NCBI GenBank assembly: GCA_007693385.1
Contig: REDR01000043.1
Span: 1-64,000, forward strand
Length of the DNA stretch: 64,000 nucleotides
DNA from: Anaerolineaceae bacterium
Lineage (GTDB): Bacteria; Chloroflexota; Anaerolineae; Aggregatilineales; Phototrophicaceae
Reading direction: 5' to 3'
Part shown: positions 1-8,206 of the stretch, piece after piece
How the letters are laid out: each line of letters opens with the position of its first letter
Position numbering within the stretch: the stretch's first letter is position 1
The notes under the pieces: model-generated
What the model saw: only the letters and a program-made list of their open reading frames with translations
Database searches by the model: none
Told to the model about the DNA's origin: nothing
Position numbers and translations under genes: made by a program

Positions 1-69
1 GGCGACTGGTTGCCCGGCTTCGAGCTAGCCGTCAAAGACATCTTCCCGAAAGAGCCGGATGCAGATTAG
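1..69 (+). CDS. C-terminal end of a gene cut by the window edge
   Basis: The first 69 bases read through in frame 1 to a TAG stop and encode GDWLPGFELAVKDIFPKEPD followed by AD. Only these 22 residues are visible, so no family can be assigned. The codon use matches the following glycogen genes and the strand is the same, so it may be the upstream neighbour of the branching-enzyme gene. The 108 bases between this stop and the next start hold a strong inverted repeat, so the two genes need not share a transcript. Confidence 0.55.
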   Translation, partial: GDWLPGFELAVKDIFPKEPDAD

Positions 70-109
70 GCCGGTTCAACATTCCATCCAGCATGGGGCA
101 CTTGCTATT

Positions 110-139
110 CGCGGTTGATGTTGGTTACAATCAACCGCG
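110..139. promoter_or_regulatory. perfect 10-bp inverted repeat upstream of the branching-enzyme gene
   Basis: The arms CGCGGTTGAT (110-119) and ATCAACCGCG (130-139) are exact reverse complements separated by 10 bases. No T-run follows on either strand, so it is not a textbook intrinsic terminator. It sits 38 bases before the GTG start at 178. It could be a transcription-factor operator, an mRNA hairpin in the leader, or a weak terminator for the upstream gene; the sequence alone does not decide. Confidence 0.5.
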
Positions 140-177
140 TATTCTGTAAAGATAAATAAATCGCAGGAGAATTGCTT

Positions 178-1941
178 GTGGGCGCTCTAGGATCATTTAC
201 GTTTGTACTACACAGCCATCTGCCCTATGCGCGGCTGGCGGGGCGCTGGCCGCACGGTGAAGAATGGATTCACGAAGCCGCTAGCGAAACGTATGTCCCC
301 CTGTTACAAACACTCTATGACCTGAAAGAAGACGGCGTGAAGTTCAAGTTGACAATTGGTATCACGCCGATTTTAGCGGAACAATTAGCCGATGAACTGG
401 TTCTCGATCATTTCGACCAGTATCTTGATGACCGCATCGCCTCAGCCGTGCGCGATATGGCCTACTTTGGCGGTGAACCGGATGCTTCGGTGGACGAAGT
501 ACCGGAAGATGAGGCGGTGACGACAAAATCCGTCCGCACACTTTCCACCCACGACGAGCATCTGCGCTATCTCGCCGAATGGTACAAAAACTGGTACGAG
601 AGCGTCAAACGCGCTTTTGACGAGCGCTTCAACCGCGACATCATCGGCGCATTCCGTCAGCTACAGGACGAAGGCTACATCGAAATCACCACCAGCGCCG
701 CCACGCACGGCTATCTGCCCTTGCTTTCGCGTGATAGCACCATTCAGGCGCAATTGCGAACCGGCATCGCCAGCTATGAGCGCATGTTCGGCAGAGCGCC
801 GCGTGGCATCTGGCTACCGGAATGCGCCTACCGTCCGGCATACGTGGACGCCGACGGCCAGACACGACCCGGCATCGAGACGTTTCTGGCGGAAAACGAC
901 CTCAAAGTGTTCTTCAGCGAGACGCACACCATCACCGGCGGGCAACCCGTCGGCGTGGCGGCGGGCGATGTGATCGGCCCATACGGTGACATCAAGCGCC
1001 GTTACGTCATACCGGCCTCACCGCAATACATCACACCCAAGCGCGACGTGACCACCTACCAGCCCTATTACGTCAGCGAGACGGTGCAAGGACCGGACGC
1101 GGAGGCGCATTCCGGCGTCGCCGTCATCGGGCGCAACAACCGCACCGGCCAGCAAGTATGGAGCGCCGACTGGGGCTATCCCGGCGACTTCGATTATCGT
1201 GAATTCCACAAGAAGGCCGGTACCAGTGGCCTACAATACTGGCGCGTCACCGGCGCGAAGACCGATCTCGCGCACAAAGACTACTATCATCCCGAATGGG
1301 CGGCCTATAAAGTCGAACAACACGCCGAGCATTTCGCCCATCTCGTCGGCGATCTACTGCGCGAATACTACAACGAAAACGACGAACCCGGCCTCATCGC
1401 CTCCAACTACGACACCGAACTATTCGGCCACTGGTGGTTTGAAGGCGTGCAATGGCTCGGCAAAGTTCTGCGGCATCTGGCGCAAAATCCCGACGTGGAA
1501 TTGACCACCGCCAGCGAATACGTCGAGCAGAACCCGCCCGGACGGGTTCTCCACATCCCCGAAAGCTCATGGGGTGCCGGTGGCAATCATTTCACATGGA
1601 GCAACGGCGAGACCGGCTGGATGTGGGCGCCCATCCATGAGGCCGAAGAGCGCATGGAGAACCTCGCCCGCCGTTACGCCGATTCCGGCGAATCGGAAGT
1701 CACCGTTCTTAAGCAGGCCGCCCGCGAAGTTCTGCTGTTGCAGAGTTCCGATTGGCCGTTCCTCGTCACCACCGGACAGGCGCGGGAATACGCCATCCAG
1801 CGTTACAGCCAGCATCTGGAGCGCTTCAACAAGCTGGCCGATAGTCTGGACGCCGGCACGCCCGATGTCGCGCTGGCGCATGAGTTGTTTGAACTGGACA
1901 AAGTGTTCCCGGACATTGATCCGCGCTGGTTCATACGCTAA
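178..1941 (+). CDS. GH57 family 1,4-alpha-glucan branching enzyme
   Basis: A cytosolic enzyme of glycoside hydrolase family 57 that introduces alpha-1,6 branches into glycogen. The N-terminal motif HSHLPYARLAGRWPHGEEW matches the first conserved GH57 region. GIWLPECAYRP carries the expected nucleophile at Glu215, and YDTELFGHWWFEG carries the expected acid/base at Asp412. The length of 587 residues suits a GH57 branching enzyme with its helical C-terminal domain. I chose the GTG at 178 because AGGAGA (165-170) lies seven bases upstream; the TTG at 172 would leave only one base. It is followed by glgA and glgC, so branching and chain elongation are encoded together. No GH13-type GlgB is present in the window. 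An alpha-amylase of the same family is the main alternative. Confidence 0.9.
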   Translation: MGALGSFTFVLHSHLPYARLAGRWPHGEEWIHEAASETYVPLLQTLYDLKEDGVKFKLTIGITPILAEQLADELVLDHFDQYLDDRIASAVRDMAYFGGEPDASVDEVPEDEAVTTKSVRTLSTHDEHLRYLAEWYKNWYESVKRAFDERFNRDIIGAFRQLQDEGYIEITTSAATHGYLPLLSRDSTIQAQLRTGIASYERMFGRAPRGIWLPECAYRPAYVDADGQTRPGIETFLAENDLKVFFSETHTITGGQPVGVAAGDVIGPYGDIKRRYVIPASPQYITPKRDVTTYQPYYVSETVQGPDAEAHSGVAVIGRNNRTGQQVWSADWGYPGDFDYREFHKKAGTSGLQYWRVTGAKTDLAHKDYYHPEWAAYKVEQHAEHFAHLVGDLLREYYNENDEPGLIASNYDTELFGHWWFEGVQWLGKVLRHLAQNPDVELTTASEYVEQNPPGRVLHIPESSWGAGGNHFTWSNGETGWMWAPIHEAEERMENLARRYADSGESEVTVLKQAAREVLLLQSSDWPFLVTTGQAREYAIQRYSQHLERFNKLADSLDAGTPDVALAHELFELDKVFPDIDPRWFIR

Positions 1942-2008
1942 AACGATAGACGATTTTCGCGGATCGCCCGATGTTGGGTGATCCGCCACACCTTCAGAGG
2001 GGGGCTAC

Positions 2009-3472
2009 TTGAAAGTTCTTTTCGTCAGCGCAGAGGCCGTCCCGTTTGCGAAAGTTGGCGGTTTAGCCGATGTGGTCGGCTCTCTGCCCAAAGCGCTACG
2101 CCGTGATGAAAACATCGACGCCCGCGTGATCGTGCCGGGCTACGGCTTCATCCCGCATCATCGTTACAACATCAGCCACCTGATGACCTTCCAGCTACCG
2201 CTACACACCGGCACCGCCGACGTGCGTATCTATACCACCGTCCATGAAGGCGTGCCGTATTACTTCGTGCAAGCGTGGCCGTACTTCGGCGATGAAGCCA
2301 GCGTCTACACCGACTGGGATTGGGACGTGCCGCGCTTCATCTTCTTCAACCAGATCGTCATGGGCGCGGTAGAAGCCATCGCCGAGCGCCTCGACTGGTT
2401 CCCTGATGTCCTGCACGTCAACGACTGGCACACCGGCCTGATCCCGTTCTTGATGTCCGAATCGCCCGATCCGCGCTGGGGACGTGTCGCCAGTCTACTC
2501 AGTATCCACAATCTAGCTTATCAGGGAGATCGCACCGGCGGCTATCTGTGGTCGTCCGGCATCCCGACGCGCTCGCATCCGTTCCTCAACGCGCACGGCC
2601 TCACCGACAACATCATGGCGATAGCTACCGCCTACAGCGACATCGTGACCACCGTCAGCCCGCGCTACGCCGAAGAAATCCAATACCCGTATCGCGGCGA
2701 AGGGCTTCAAGAACTGATCAAAGTTCGCCATGCCGATCTGTACGGCATCCTCAACGGCATCGACACCGAGCTATGGAATCCGGCCACTGACTCCGAATTA
2801 GCCGCCAATTTCGACGCCACCAATTTCACCGAGCGCCGCATCGCCAATAAGCGACATCTGCAACAACTGGCCGGACTGCCACAGAACGACGATGCGCTCA
2901 TCATCGGCGTGGTCAGCCGTCTAGCATCGCAGAAAGGCTTCGGCATGGCGCTTCCCGCGTTGTGGACGTTCCTCGCCGGATACAACGCGCAGTTGATCGT
3001 TCTCGGCGCGGGCGATCCGCACATCGAGTCCGAGTTTTCGCGCCTCAATGATATGCTAAACTGGAAGGCGCGGGTCTACGTCGGATACGACGCCGCCACC
3101 GCCCAGCACATCTACGGCGGTAGCGATGTCTTTCTGATGCCCAGCCATTTCGAGCCGTGCGGCATCGGTCAGATGGTGGCGATGCGTTACGGCGCATTGC
3201 CCATCGTGCGCGAGACCGGCGGATTGGCCGATACGGTAGATAATTATGATGACGCCGACGGCGAAACCGGCACCGGCTTTGTCTTTCAATGGGAAGAATC
3301 GGCGGCGGTGCTGGGTACATTGCGCTGGGCATTGCGCACATTCCATGAACGCCGCGACGCATGGATCGCGCTACAACGTCGCGCTATGCAACGCGATTTT
3401 AGCTGGAAGAATAGCGCAGGGCAGTATACCGCCCTGTATCAAAAAGCCGTCCAGAGAAAGAGGGACAATTAA
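2009..3472 (+). CDS. glgA: glycogen synthase (ADP-glucose type, GT5)
   Basis: Extends alpha-1,4-glucan chains from ADP-glucose in the cytosol. The protein opens [20 protein letters not shown], with the K-x-G-G ADP-glucose loop at Lys15. The C-terminal Rossmann half has [19 protein letters not shown] followed by [10 protein letters not shown], the conserved nucleotide-sugar and retaining-transferase region. Length is 487 residues, normal for bacterial GlgA. The start is TTG at 2009 behind a purine-rich AGAGGGGGG sequence. It lies 67 bases after the GH57 gene and 2 bases before glgC, so the three are very likely one operon. Transcription of the donor-sugar synthase and this polymerase together makes functional sense. 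Confidence 0.96.
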   Translation: MKVLFVSAEAVPFAKVGGLADVVGSLPKALRRDENIDARVIVPGYGFIPHHRYNISHLMTFQLPLHTGTADVRIYTTVHEGVPYYFVQAWPYFGDEASVYTDWDWDVPRFIFFNQIVMGAVEAIAERLDWFPDVLHVNDWHTGLIPFLMSESPDPRWGRVASLLSIHNLAYQGDRTGGYLWSSGIPTRSHPFLNAHGLTDNIMAIATAYSDIVTTVSPRYAEEIQYPYRGEGLQELIKVRHADLYGILNGIDTELWNPATDSELAANFDATNFTERRIANKRHLQQLAGLPQNDDALIIGVVSRLASQKGFGMALPALWTFLAGYNAQLIVLGAGDPHIESEFSRLNDMLNWKARVYVGYDAATAQHIYGGSDVFLMPSHFEPCGIGQMVAMRYGALPIVRETGGLADTVDNYDDADGETGTGFVFQWEESAAVLGTLRWALRTFHERRDAWIALQRRAMQRDFSWKNSAGQYTALYQKAVQRKRDN

Positions 3473-3474
3473 AC

Positions 3475-4731
3475 ATGAAAGTAAAAGCGATTATCCTCGC
3501 CGGTGGTGAGGGCACACGTCTGGAAATCTTGACCAAGAAACGCGCAAAACCCGCCGTGCCATTCGGCGGTAAATATCGCATCATCGACTTCACGCTCAGC
3601 AACTGCGTCAATTCCAATATTTTCGACGTGCTGATCCTCACCCAGTACCGCCCGCACAGCCTCATGGATCACATCGGCAAAGGCCGCCCGTGGGATTTAG
3701 ACCGCAGTTTCACCGGCGGCGTGCAAATCCTCCAGCCGTATAAAGGCCAATACGACACCGACTGGTACGCGGGCACGGCGGACGCCGTATCGCAGAACAT
3801 GAACTTCGTGCGGCATGGCCGCCCCGAATACGTGCTGGTACTATCCGGCGATCACATCTACGAGATGGACTACGACGTGCTGATTCAGTTCCACCGCGAA
3901 AATCAAGCGGAAGTCACCGTCTGCACCATCCGCGTGCCGATGGAAGATGCCAACCGTTTCGGTATCCTCGATGTTGACGACAGCTACCGCGTCAAAGATT
4001 TCGTGGAGAAGCCAGCCAATCCGCCCGGCAATCTAGCCAGCATGGGCGTCTACGTCTTTGACTACGCCGCGCTAGAGCATTACATCGCGCTTGACCAGCA
4101 AGTGCCGGATTCGCCGAAGGATTTCGGGCGGAGTATCGTCCCGATGATGGTCGCGGACGGGCGGCGCGTGTTCGCTTATCCGTATGGCGGCTACTGGATT
4201 GATGTCGGCACGGTAGAAGCCTACTGGGACGCGCACATGGATTTGCTCGCCCAACCGCCTTCGCTCAATCTCAATGACCGCACATGGATCATTCATACCC
4301 GCAGTGAGGAACGCCCGCCGGTGCGCGTGCAGGCCACCGCGCAGATCAAAGGCAGTCTAATCACCGATGGCGCGATCATCGCGGATGGCGCGGTAGTCGA
4401 AAACTCGGTGCTATCACCCGGCGTCTATGTCGGGCCCGGCGCGGTTGTCCGCGATTCCGTCGTCCTCAATGATGCCTACATCGAAGCCGGTGCGACGGTT
4501 GATCGCTGTATCGTCGATAAAATCGCGGTGATCGGCACACAGGCGCGGGTGGGTGATGGCGCGGTTGGTATCACCTGTGTCGGCAAGAATACGCATGTGC
4601 CGTCCGGCTATGTGATCGGCGGCGGGTGCATCCTCGACGTTGACCTGACCGCCGCCCACTTCGAGCAATTCGCCAACAAGACCGTGCCCGATGGTACGCA
4701 TCTGGTCGGCAAGAGGCCGCGCAAGGCGTGA
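3475..4731 (+). CDS. glgC: glucose-1-phosphate adenylyltransferase
   Basis: Makes ADP-glucose from ATP and glucose-1-phosphate, the committed and usually allosterically controlled step of bacterial glycogen synthesis. The N-terminal nucleotidyltransferase signature [20 protein letters not shown] is followed by [20 protein letters not shown]. The substrate region [12 protein letters not shown] and the Glc-1-P region VEKPANPPG are present. The C-terminal third has the hexapeptide pattern of a left-handed beta-helix (repeated I-x-x-G-A-x-V units such as [15 protein letters not shown]). Length 418 is typical. It starts 2 bases after the glgA stop, consistent with translational coupling. Confidence 0.96.
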   Translation: MKVKAIILAGGEGTRLEILTKKRAKPAVPFGGKYRIIDFTLSNCVNSNIFDVLILTQYRPHSLMDHIGKGRPWDLDRSFTGGVQILQPYKGQYDTDWYAGTADAVSQNMNFVRHGRPEYVLVLSGDHIYEMDYDVLIQFHRENQAEVTVCTIRVPMEDANRFGILDVDDSYRVKDFVEKPANPPGNLASMGVYVFDYAALEHYIALDQQVPDSPKDFGRSIVPMMVADGRRVFAYPYGGYWIDVGTVEAYWDAHMDLLAQPPSLNLNDRTWIIHTRSEERPPVRVQATAQIKGSLITDGAIIADGAVVENSVLSPGVYVGPGAVVRDSVVLNDAYIEAGATVDRCIVDKIAVIGTQARVGDGAVGITCVGKNTHVPSGYVIGGGCILDVDLTAAHFEQFANKTVPDGTHLVGKRPRKA

Positions 4732-4750
4732 TCTAAAACCTGAATGATGT

Positions 4751-4769
4751 GGCCGCGTACTGCGCGGTC
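4751..4769 (+). other. short hairpin after glgC
   Basis: GGCCGCG (4751-4757) can pair with CGCGGTC (4763-4769), with one G-U pair and a five-base loop. There is no T-run after it, so it is at best a weak transcript end for the glgA-glgC operon. Confidence 0.25.
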
Positions 4770-4875
4770 ACTCTGGCTGAACATACGCCCCGCCCGCCGA
4801 CCAGCAAATCCCGTATCATCGGGCATAAGCGGGCACGGTGCTTCATGCTTTCGTTCTGGTCTTGATTCGTTCGGT

Positions 4876-4926
4876 TTGTTGCGCGTTGTTGCGCGTTCCC
4901 GCGCATCCTTCGCCTGTTGTTGCGCG
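4876..4926 (+). repeat. three copies of the 10-mer TTGTTGCGCG
   Basis: Exact copies lie at 4876-4885, 4886-4895 (tandem) and 4917-4926, with a degenerate TTCCCGCGC between them. They fill part of the 272-base gap between glgC and the CBM48 gene. Both flanking genes point into this gap. No function is evident. Confidence 0.5.
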
Positions 4927-4974
4927 AAAAAAAACGCGATGCGCCGCCGCAACAAACCACGACGACGCACCGCG
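4927..4974 (-). terminator. strong intrinsic terminator of the CBM48 gene
   Basis: Read on the minus strand, 4974-4960 pairs with 4949-4935 to give a 15-bp stem with three G-U pairs and a 10-base loop. It is followed directly by eight T residues (4934-4927). It lies 29 bases after the stop of the convergent CBM48 gene. Confidence 0.85.
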
Positions 4975-5003
4975 CCCCATCTTTTCCGGTTCCGTCTCCG
5001 GTT

Positions 5004-5300
5004 CTAGGTGATGACGACGGAATTATCGCCGCCGAACTCGTTCTGCACGTACTGGTCGGCTGACCAATCGTTATGCCATTCGCCATCAACCAGATAGCGG
5101 AACTGATATTCGCGACCCGGCTCCAGCTTCACATCAATAGCGAAGCACTTGTCGGTCTTGCGTTGCTTCATTGGGTGCGATGTCTCGCTCCAGTCATTGA
5201 AATCCCCCACCAGAAACACCGTGCTGGCGTCCGGTAGCGGTTGTGTCTCGAACTTGACCTTGATAACCTTGCCTTTTTGCAATGCTTGTTTTTTCAACAT
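5004..5300 (-). CDS. stand-alone CBM48 glycogen-binding protein
   Basis: A 98-residue protein that is a single CBM48 (AMPK-beta/isoamylase N-terminal type) module. It has the strand-turn pattern VFLVGDFNDWSE, then a second half with LEPGREYQFRYLVDGEWHND. The paired aromatic residues (Trp of FNDW and the YxFRYLVDGEW stretch) are the usual alpha-glucan contacts. There is no catalytic domain. I chose the ATG at 5300 because AGGGAG sits nine bases upstream; the longer start at 5324 has no ribosome site. It has its own promoter and terminator and lies between glgC and the phosphorylase. It probably binds glycogen and may recruit or modulate the neighbouring enzymes; that role is inference. Confidence 0.85.
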   Translation of the reverse strand: MLKKQALQKGKVIKVKFETQPLPDASTVFLVGDFNDWSETSHPMKQRKTDKCFAIDVKLEPGREYQFRYLVDGEWHNDWSADQYVQNEFGGDNSVVIT

Positions 5301-5342
5301 GCTGACGATCTCCCTGCGTGTCATCTACACATTTTGATTCGC

Positions 5343-5371
5343 ATTCTATCACAGCGCATCACCCGCCACAA
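5343..5371 (-). promoter_or_regulatory. promoter of the CBM48 gene
   Basis: On the minus strand, TTGTGG (5371-5366) and TAGAAT (5348-5343) are spaced by 17 bases and resemble sigma-70 -35 and -10 elements. The -10 box is about 43 bases upstream of the ATG at 5300. Confidence 0.5.
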
Positions 5372-5442
5372 TTTACATCTGTCCTGTTTTACGCGGCGTT
5401 TTTTTGTGTTATTTGCCTAATTATCGGTGTTTAGCGTGCCAT

Positions 5443-5470
5443 TTGTCATGTTAAACTGGTAACGCATAAT
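5443..5470 (+). promoter_or_regulatory. promoter of the alpha-glucan phosphorylase gene
   Basis: TTGTCA (5443-5448) and CATAAT (5465-5470), each five of six matches to the sigma-70 consensus, are separated by 16 bases. The predicted leader is about 65 bases. It is divergent from the CBM48 promoter about 70 bases away. Confidence 0.6.
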
Positions 5471-5541
5471 TTTTCACGCTATGCTAGGATGTATCACTTG
5501 AACAAGTGACAATGGCAAAATAAACAATAGGAGTTTCTTTG

Positions 5542-8112
5542 ATGGTTAAACCTGTAGCAACCGTCAATGTAGTACCGAAAATCCCGCGTAAACTCAAACG
5601 GCTGGAAGAGCTGGCGAGCAATCTGCGCTGGGCCTGGGATTTCGAGACGATCATGCTATTTCGTCGTCTGGATACCGACTTATGGATTGAGACCGGACGC
5701 AATCCTTCGTGGATGCTGGGGCTGGTCAGTCAAGAGCGCTTCAACGAAGCGCAAAACGATCCGTCTTTCATGGCGCATTATCAACGGGCGCTGGATAGCT
5801 TCGACGCTTACATGAGCAGTAAAGATACATGGTACGACAAGACCTATAACGGCAAGGAACGCCCGATCATCGCCTACTTCTCCACCGAGTTCGGCATCAC
5901 CGAATGTCTGGCGAATTATTCCGGCGGTCTGGGCATCCTCAGTGGCGATCACCTCAAGAGCGCCAGCGATCTCGGCCTGCCTCTGGTCGCCGTCGGCCTG
6001 CTGTATCAAGAAGGCTATTTCCAGCAGTACCTCAACGCGGACGGCTATCAGCAAGAGAGCTATCCGATCAACGATTACGGCAATTTGCCCGTCACGCTCC
6101 AACGCGATAAAGACGGCCAGCCGATCAAGATCAGCGTGCCAATGCCCGGACGCGAAATACTGGTGCAAATCTGGAAGGTGCAGGTCGGGCGCGTCGCGCT
6201 GTATCTGCTGGATAGCAACCTGCCGGAAAACGAGCTAGAAGAAGACCGCAACCTGACTGACCGCTTGTATGGCGGGGATCGTCGCACGCGCATCCGTCAG
6301 GAGATCATCATGGGTATCGGTGGCATCCGGGCGCTGGATGCGCTGGGCTTGCGTCCGACCATCTGCCATATGAACGAAGGCCATAGCGCGTTTCTCGCGC
6401 TAGAACGCATCCGTCAGTTGATGGACGAGCACGGCCTGACGTTCGATCAAGCACGCGAAGTCAGCCGGGCGCATAACCTGTTCACCACCCACACGCCGGT
6501 ACCGGCGGGGCTGGAGCGCTTCGGCTTTGATCTGATTGACGAACACTTCACCGACTATTTCGCGCAAATCGGCCTCACCCGTGAGCAATTCATCAACTTA
6601 GGCCGTGAAGATATGGGCGATTACGAGCTATTTTCTATGCCGGTGCTTGCCGTCAATCTGTCGTCGAATTCAAACGGTGTGGCGCAATTACACGGGCAAG
6701 TCTCGCGCCAGATGTGGCACTGGGTCTATCCCGAATTGCCGGAAAACGAAATCCCGATTCAGGCCATCACCAACGGCATCCACATGATGAGCTGGGTCAG
6801 TGGCGATATGCAAAGCCTGTTTGATCGCTACCTGAATCCGGCGTGGCGCACCGACGAGAGCAACCCCGAAATCTGGAAGGATGTTGAGGAAATCCCACCG
6901 GCGGAGCTATGGCGCACGCATGAACGCCGTCGTGAGCGTCTGGTCGCCTTCACGCGGGAACGCCTTCGCGATCAATTCGTGCGTCGTGGCCTGTCGCAGA
7001 TGGAAATCGAAGGGGCTGACGAAGTGTTGAACCCCGACACGTTGACCATCGGTTTCGCCCGTCGCTTCGCCACCTACAAGCGGGCGACTCTGCTCATGCG
7101 TGACCTTGACCGGCTGGATCGCCTGCTGAATGATCCGGAGCGCCCCGTGCAGATCATCTTCGCGGGCAAGGCGCACCCGCACGACGAAGGCGGTAAGGCG
7201 CTCATCAAAGAGATCGTCCACGTCTCGCGTCTGCCGCAATTCCGTAACCGCATCGTGTTCCTAGAGAATTACGACATGCTCATCGGGCGCTATATGGTGC
7301 AGGGCGTGGACATCTGGCTCAATAACCCGCGTCGCCCCAAAGAGGCCAGTGGTACCAGTGGCATGAAGGTCATCTATAACGGTGGCCTGAATTGCAGTAT
7401 TCTCGATGGCTGGTGGGCGGAGGCTTACTCGCCCGATGTCGGCTGGGCGATTGGTAACGGCGAAGAGTACGAAGAGGATAATTGGGCGCATCAGGATGCA
7501 ATAGAGGCCGAAGCGCTATACAACGTGCTGGAACAGGACATCGTGCCGACGTTCTACGGGCGCTCCCGCGATGGCTTGCCCCGCGAATGGATTAACAAGG
7601 TCAAGGCGTCCATGCAGAAACTCGCGCCGTTCTTCAACACGCGCCGCATGGTACAGCAATACGCCGAAGACTACTACCTGCCGATGCACGAGCGCGTCAA
7701 GCGTATGGGCGAGCCAAACGGCCAGACCGCGCTGGACTACGCCGCATGGCGCATCAGCCTTGATGCGTTGTGGCGTAATGTAGCGGTGGAATCCGTAGAC
7801 GTGGGCGCGGCTAAAGTGTCCACAGGTGGCGATGTGCCCGTTGAGGCGTCGGTACGTCTCGGCGACCTGACGCCGGATGACGTGACCGTGCAACTGTACT
7901 ATGGTCAGCTAGACACACGCGGTCATATTCGCGGCGATGTCGGCCAATCGGTAGATATGGCGGTGGCGTCTGATGATAGCGGTGGGGTGTATACGTTCAA
8001 AGCGAAAGTCACCCTCAGCGAAACCGGCGACAAGGGGCTATCCGTCCGCGTGATCCCCAAACATGACCTGTTGCCGACGCCGTTCCAGCCCAACCTCATC
8101 ACATGGGCGTAA
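5542..8112 (+). CDS. glgP: alpha-glucan (glycogen) phosphorylase, GT35
   Basis: Releases glucose-1-phosphate from alpha-1,4-glucan chains in the cytosol, using pyridoxal phosphate. It belongs to the long form with an N-terminal DUF3417-type region (about residues 10-120, beginning PRKLKRLEELASNLRWAWD). The catalytic core has YFSTEFGITECLANYSGGLG and HMNEGHSAFLALERI. The PLP-binding motif is EASGTSGMKVIYNGG with the Schiff-base lysine expected at Lys609. Length is 856 residues. The ATG at 5542 has TAGGAG eight bases upstream and is preferred to the TTG at 5539. It has its own promoter, so degradation is transcribed apart from the synthesis operon upstream. The last 100 residues form a beta-rich C-terminal domain. 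Confidence 0.95.
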   Translation: MVKPVATVNVVPKIPRKLKRLEELASNLRWAWDFETIMLFRRLDTDLWIETGRNPSWMLGLVSQERFNEAQNDPSFMAHYQRALDSFDAYMSSKDTWYDKTYNGKERPIIAYFSTEFGITECLANYSGGLGILSGDHLKSASDLGLPLVAVGLLYQEGYFQQYLNADGYQQESYPINDYGNLPVTLQRDKDGQPIKISVPMPGREILVQIWKVQVGRVALYLLDSNLPENELEEDRNLTDRLYGGDRRTRIRQEIIMGIGGIRALDALGLRPTICHMNEGHSAFLALERIRQLMDEHGLTFDQAREVSRAHNLFTTHTPVPAGLERFGFDLIDEHFTDYFAQIGLTREQFINLGREDMGDYELFSMPVLAVNLSSNSNGVAQLHGQVSRQMWHWVYPELPENEIPIQAITNGIHMMSWVSGDMQSLFDRYLNPAWRTDESNPEIWKDVEEIPPAELWRTHERRRERLVAFTRERLRDQFVRRGLSQMEIEGADEVLNPDTLTIGFARRFATYKRATLLMRDLDRLDRLLNDPERPVQIIFAGKAHPHDEGGKALIKEIVHVSRLPQFRNRIVFLENYDMLIGRYMVQGVDIWLNNPRRPKEASGTSGMKVIYNGGLNCSILDGWWAEAYSPDVGWAIGNGEEYEEDNWAHQDAIEAEALYNVLEQDIVPTFYGRSRDGLPREWINKVKASMQKLAPFFNTRRMVQQYAEDYYLPMHERVKRMGEPNGQTALDYAAWRISLDALWRNVAVESVDVGAAKVSTGGDVPVEASVRLGDLTPDDVTVQLYYGQLDTRGHIRGDVGQSVDMAVASDDSGGVYTFKAKVTLSETGDKGLSVRVIPKHDLLPTPFQPNLITWA

Positions 8113-8135
8113 CAGTCGGTTAGTCTCGATATACT

Positions 8136-8173
8136 AAAAAGGGCGGTCTGCGTTTCGATGCAGGCCGCCCTTT
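8136..8173. terminator. shared terminator between convergent glgP and amylase genes
   Basis: GGGCGGTCTGC (8141-8151) pairs with GCAGGCCGCCC (8160-8170) with one G-U pair and an 8-base loop. On the minus strand the hairpin is followed by TTTTT, which serves the amylase gene well. On the plus strand only TTT follows, so it is a weaker but plausible end for glgP. Confidence 0.8.
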
Positions 8174-8206
8174 CGCGTTTGTCCCAACTCGCGCCATGCT
8201 AGCGCG

